39,995 bases of DNA from DATBLZ01 sp036555065 (lineage in GTDB: Bacteria; Pseudomonadota; Gammaproteobacteria; Steroidobacterales; Rariloculaceae). The notes below the pieces were generated by a model, which had not been told where the DNA came from, searched no databases, and was given only the letters and a program-made list of their open reading frames with translations. Each line of letters opens with the position of its first letter. Position 1 is the stretch's first letter. The DNA lies in assembly GCA_036555065.1 (NCBI GenBank), contig DATBLZ010000162.1, forward strand, positions 1-39,995, read 5' to 3'. A program made the translations under genes and the position numbers. Below, piece after piece: positions 39,029-39,995 of the stretch.

Positions 39029-39889
39029 TCACGTCGCGTAACCATAACGCGCGAGCACTTCGCGCACGGAACCGGCGAACGCGACGAGCTCGGGATCGCG
39101 GCGAAATGCGAGGGCTCGGCTCGACTCAAGCCCGCCGAGCAACGCCTCGTGCCCGGCCGGCGCCGGAACACGACAGAAGCTGGCGATGGCCGGAATGACC
39201 CGTTCCGGCTGCATCAGCAATTCCTCGTAGCGGACCTCGAGCGCGCGCTCGCCGAGCGCCGCGGACTCCTGACGCGCCTTCTCGACATATTGCTCCCACA
39301 TCGTGAGCGCCTCCGCGAGCGTCCAACCGCGGCGTGACGACAAAACGCCGAGCGCATGATCGCGGATCACTGTGAGTGCCGAAGGAACCGATTCGCCGGT
39401 CGCCGCGCGCAGCGCCGCCGCATGCCGGCGCGCGAGACTCGCGGCGACGTCGACGCCGTGACGAACGATATGGATGGCCCGCAAATTCGGGAAGATCTGC
39501 TTCCACACGGGCAACGTGAACGTGTTTCGCGGGTCCTTCCAGCCGAAAACTGGCAAGTCCTTTGCACTCCCCTCGGCATGCCAACCGGATGGCCCCGCGT
39601 ACCTCTCGAGTTGCGCGGTAAGCGCCTCGCGGGCGCTCATCGCGATCTGTCCCACGACGTCCGGCTGCGCGAGCATGAAATGGGCCGACATCGGCTCGGA
39701 CCAGAGCGCGCCGCATTGATGCAGGATTTCTTCGTTGATCAGCATGAACGCGACGGACTCGGAGTCGGCCTGCCGGTCCGCTCCCATGAAAACGCCGAGC
39801 TTGTCGAGGATCTCGACGAGCAGGCGCGTGCCCGATCGGTGCATGCCGATGACCACAATCGGGCTCGCCTGTCGAAGCCGGGCGTCCAT
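39029..39889 (-). CDS. Sulfotransferase family protein
   Basis: 286 residues. The 5'-phosphosulfate loop is PIVVIGMHRSGTRLLVEIL and the 3'-phosphate-binding segment is AIHIVRHGVDVAASL, preceded by FGWKDPRNTFTLPVW. The family transfers sulfate from PAPS to a hydroxyl or amine. The acceptor is unknown; candidates include cell-surface glycans or lipids. It begins nine bases after the stop of another minus-strand gene that continues beyond the window, so it is the second gene of an operon. Confidence 0.87.
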   Translation of the reverse strand: MDARLRQASPIVVIGMHRSGTRLLVEILDKLGVFMGADRQADSESVAFMLINEEILHQCGALWSEPMSAHFMLAQPDVVGQIAMSAREALTAQLERYAGPSGWHAEGSAKDLPVFGWKDPRNTFTLPVWKQIFPNLRAIHIVRHGVDVAASLARRHAAALRAATGESVPSALTVIRDHALGVLSSRRGWTLAEALTMWEQYVEKARQESAALGERALEVRYEELLMQPERVIPAIASFCRVPAPAGHEALLGGLESSRALAFRRDPELVAFAGSVREVLARYGYAT

Positions 39890-39898
39890 GCGCGCTCG

Positions 39899-39995
39899 TC
39901 AGGTGACCATCCAAAACGCGAGCGTCAACCGCGGAAACTCGTAGACAGAATTCTGTGGGTGATAGGCGGCATGAAAGTATTCGGATGGAAAAATC
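39899..39995 (-). CDS. Unidentified gene, 3' end only
   Basis: The minus-strand frame entering from the window edge ends at the TGA at 39901-39899 after 31 readable residues (IFPSEYFHAAYHPQ then NSVYEFPRLTLAFWMVT). Tyr, Phe and His are plentiful, as in sugar-processing enzymes, but this is too little to name a family. It is probably cotranscribed with the sulfotransferase gene. Confidence 0.55.
   Translation of the reverse strand, partial: IFPSEYFHAAYHPQNSVYEFPRLTLAFWMVT

Overview
The window is a high-GC bacterial chromosome segment, densely packed with genes and lacking tRNA, rRNA, CRISPR arrays or recognisable insertion sequences. Several features suggest a gammaproteobacterium with an oxidative, respiratory, lipid-A-bearing lifestyle, perhaps near the Steroidobacter/Nevskia/Xanthomonas lineages. 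These are a REP-like palindrome of the GTAGGAGCGGCTTTAGCCGCGA type scattered through the window, an UrcA-family protein, a Kdo-hydroxylase-like oxygenase, and many exported cytochromes c and quino- or flavo-dehydrogenases. The taxonomic placement is inference.

Layout. 1-7200 (+): a truncated HSDL2-like short-chain dehydrogenase, a Kdo-hydroxylase-family oxygenase, a MoaD/ThiS-like protein ending in Gly-Gly, a BNR beta-propeller protein, an MmgE/PrpD protein and a complete NitT/TauT-type ABC importer; this looks like a catabolic and uptake module. 7282-10970: a diheme CcoP-like lipoprotein cytochrome converges on a PQQ-dependent quinohaemoprotein dehydrogenase that overlaps its LysR regulator. 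11069-15330: an UrcA protein, a lipoprotein with an internal duplication, and a DUF1552/ankyrin pair. 15362-16127: bacterioferritin and its ferredoxin, converging, with a possible Fur box. 16246-18496: three overlapping genes for exported SnoaL/NTF2-like paralogues. 18525-23944: a HAD phosphatase, glycerol kinase, glycerol facilitator, a membrane-anchored protein and a lactate/glycolate permease. 23970-27608: PhhB, a small cytochrome c, a FixL/FixJ-like oxygen-sensing pair whose PAS domain keeps the haem His and distal Arg, and a UspE-like stress protein.

27703-27868 holds a compact locus: a hairpin, an almost perfect Shine-Dalgarno, a 25-codon ORF that can itself fold, then a second hairpin and an intrinsic terminator. 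It is either an undescribed microprotein gene or a structured small RNA, and is the strongest candidate for something new. 27866-29228 is a PadR/HAAS pair with a self-overlapping operator-promoter. 29286-30200 is a Tat-exported aldo/keto reductase lacking two catalytic residues. 30212-32500 is a p-cresol-methylhydroxylase-like flavoprotein/cytochrome operon. 32587-34854 is malate synthase G carrying two in-frame REP insertions. 34881-39995 encodes secreted proteins of unknown function, a SPINDLY/OGT-type glycosyltransferase with TPRs, a sulfotransferase and the tail of another gene.

A recurring theme is the REP element. It separates convergent genes at four sites, and it has also entered coding sequence: twice within glcB, in the signal peptide of the PchC-like cytochrome, and in the C-termini of the HAD and OGT proteins.
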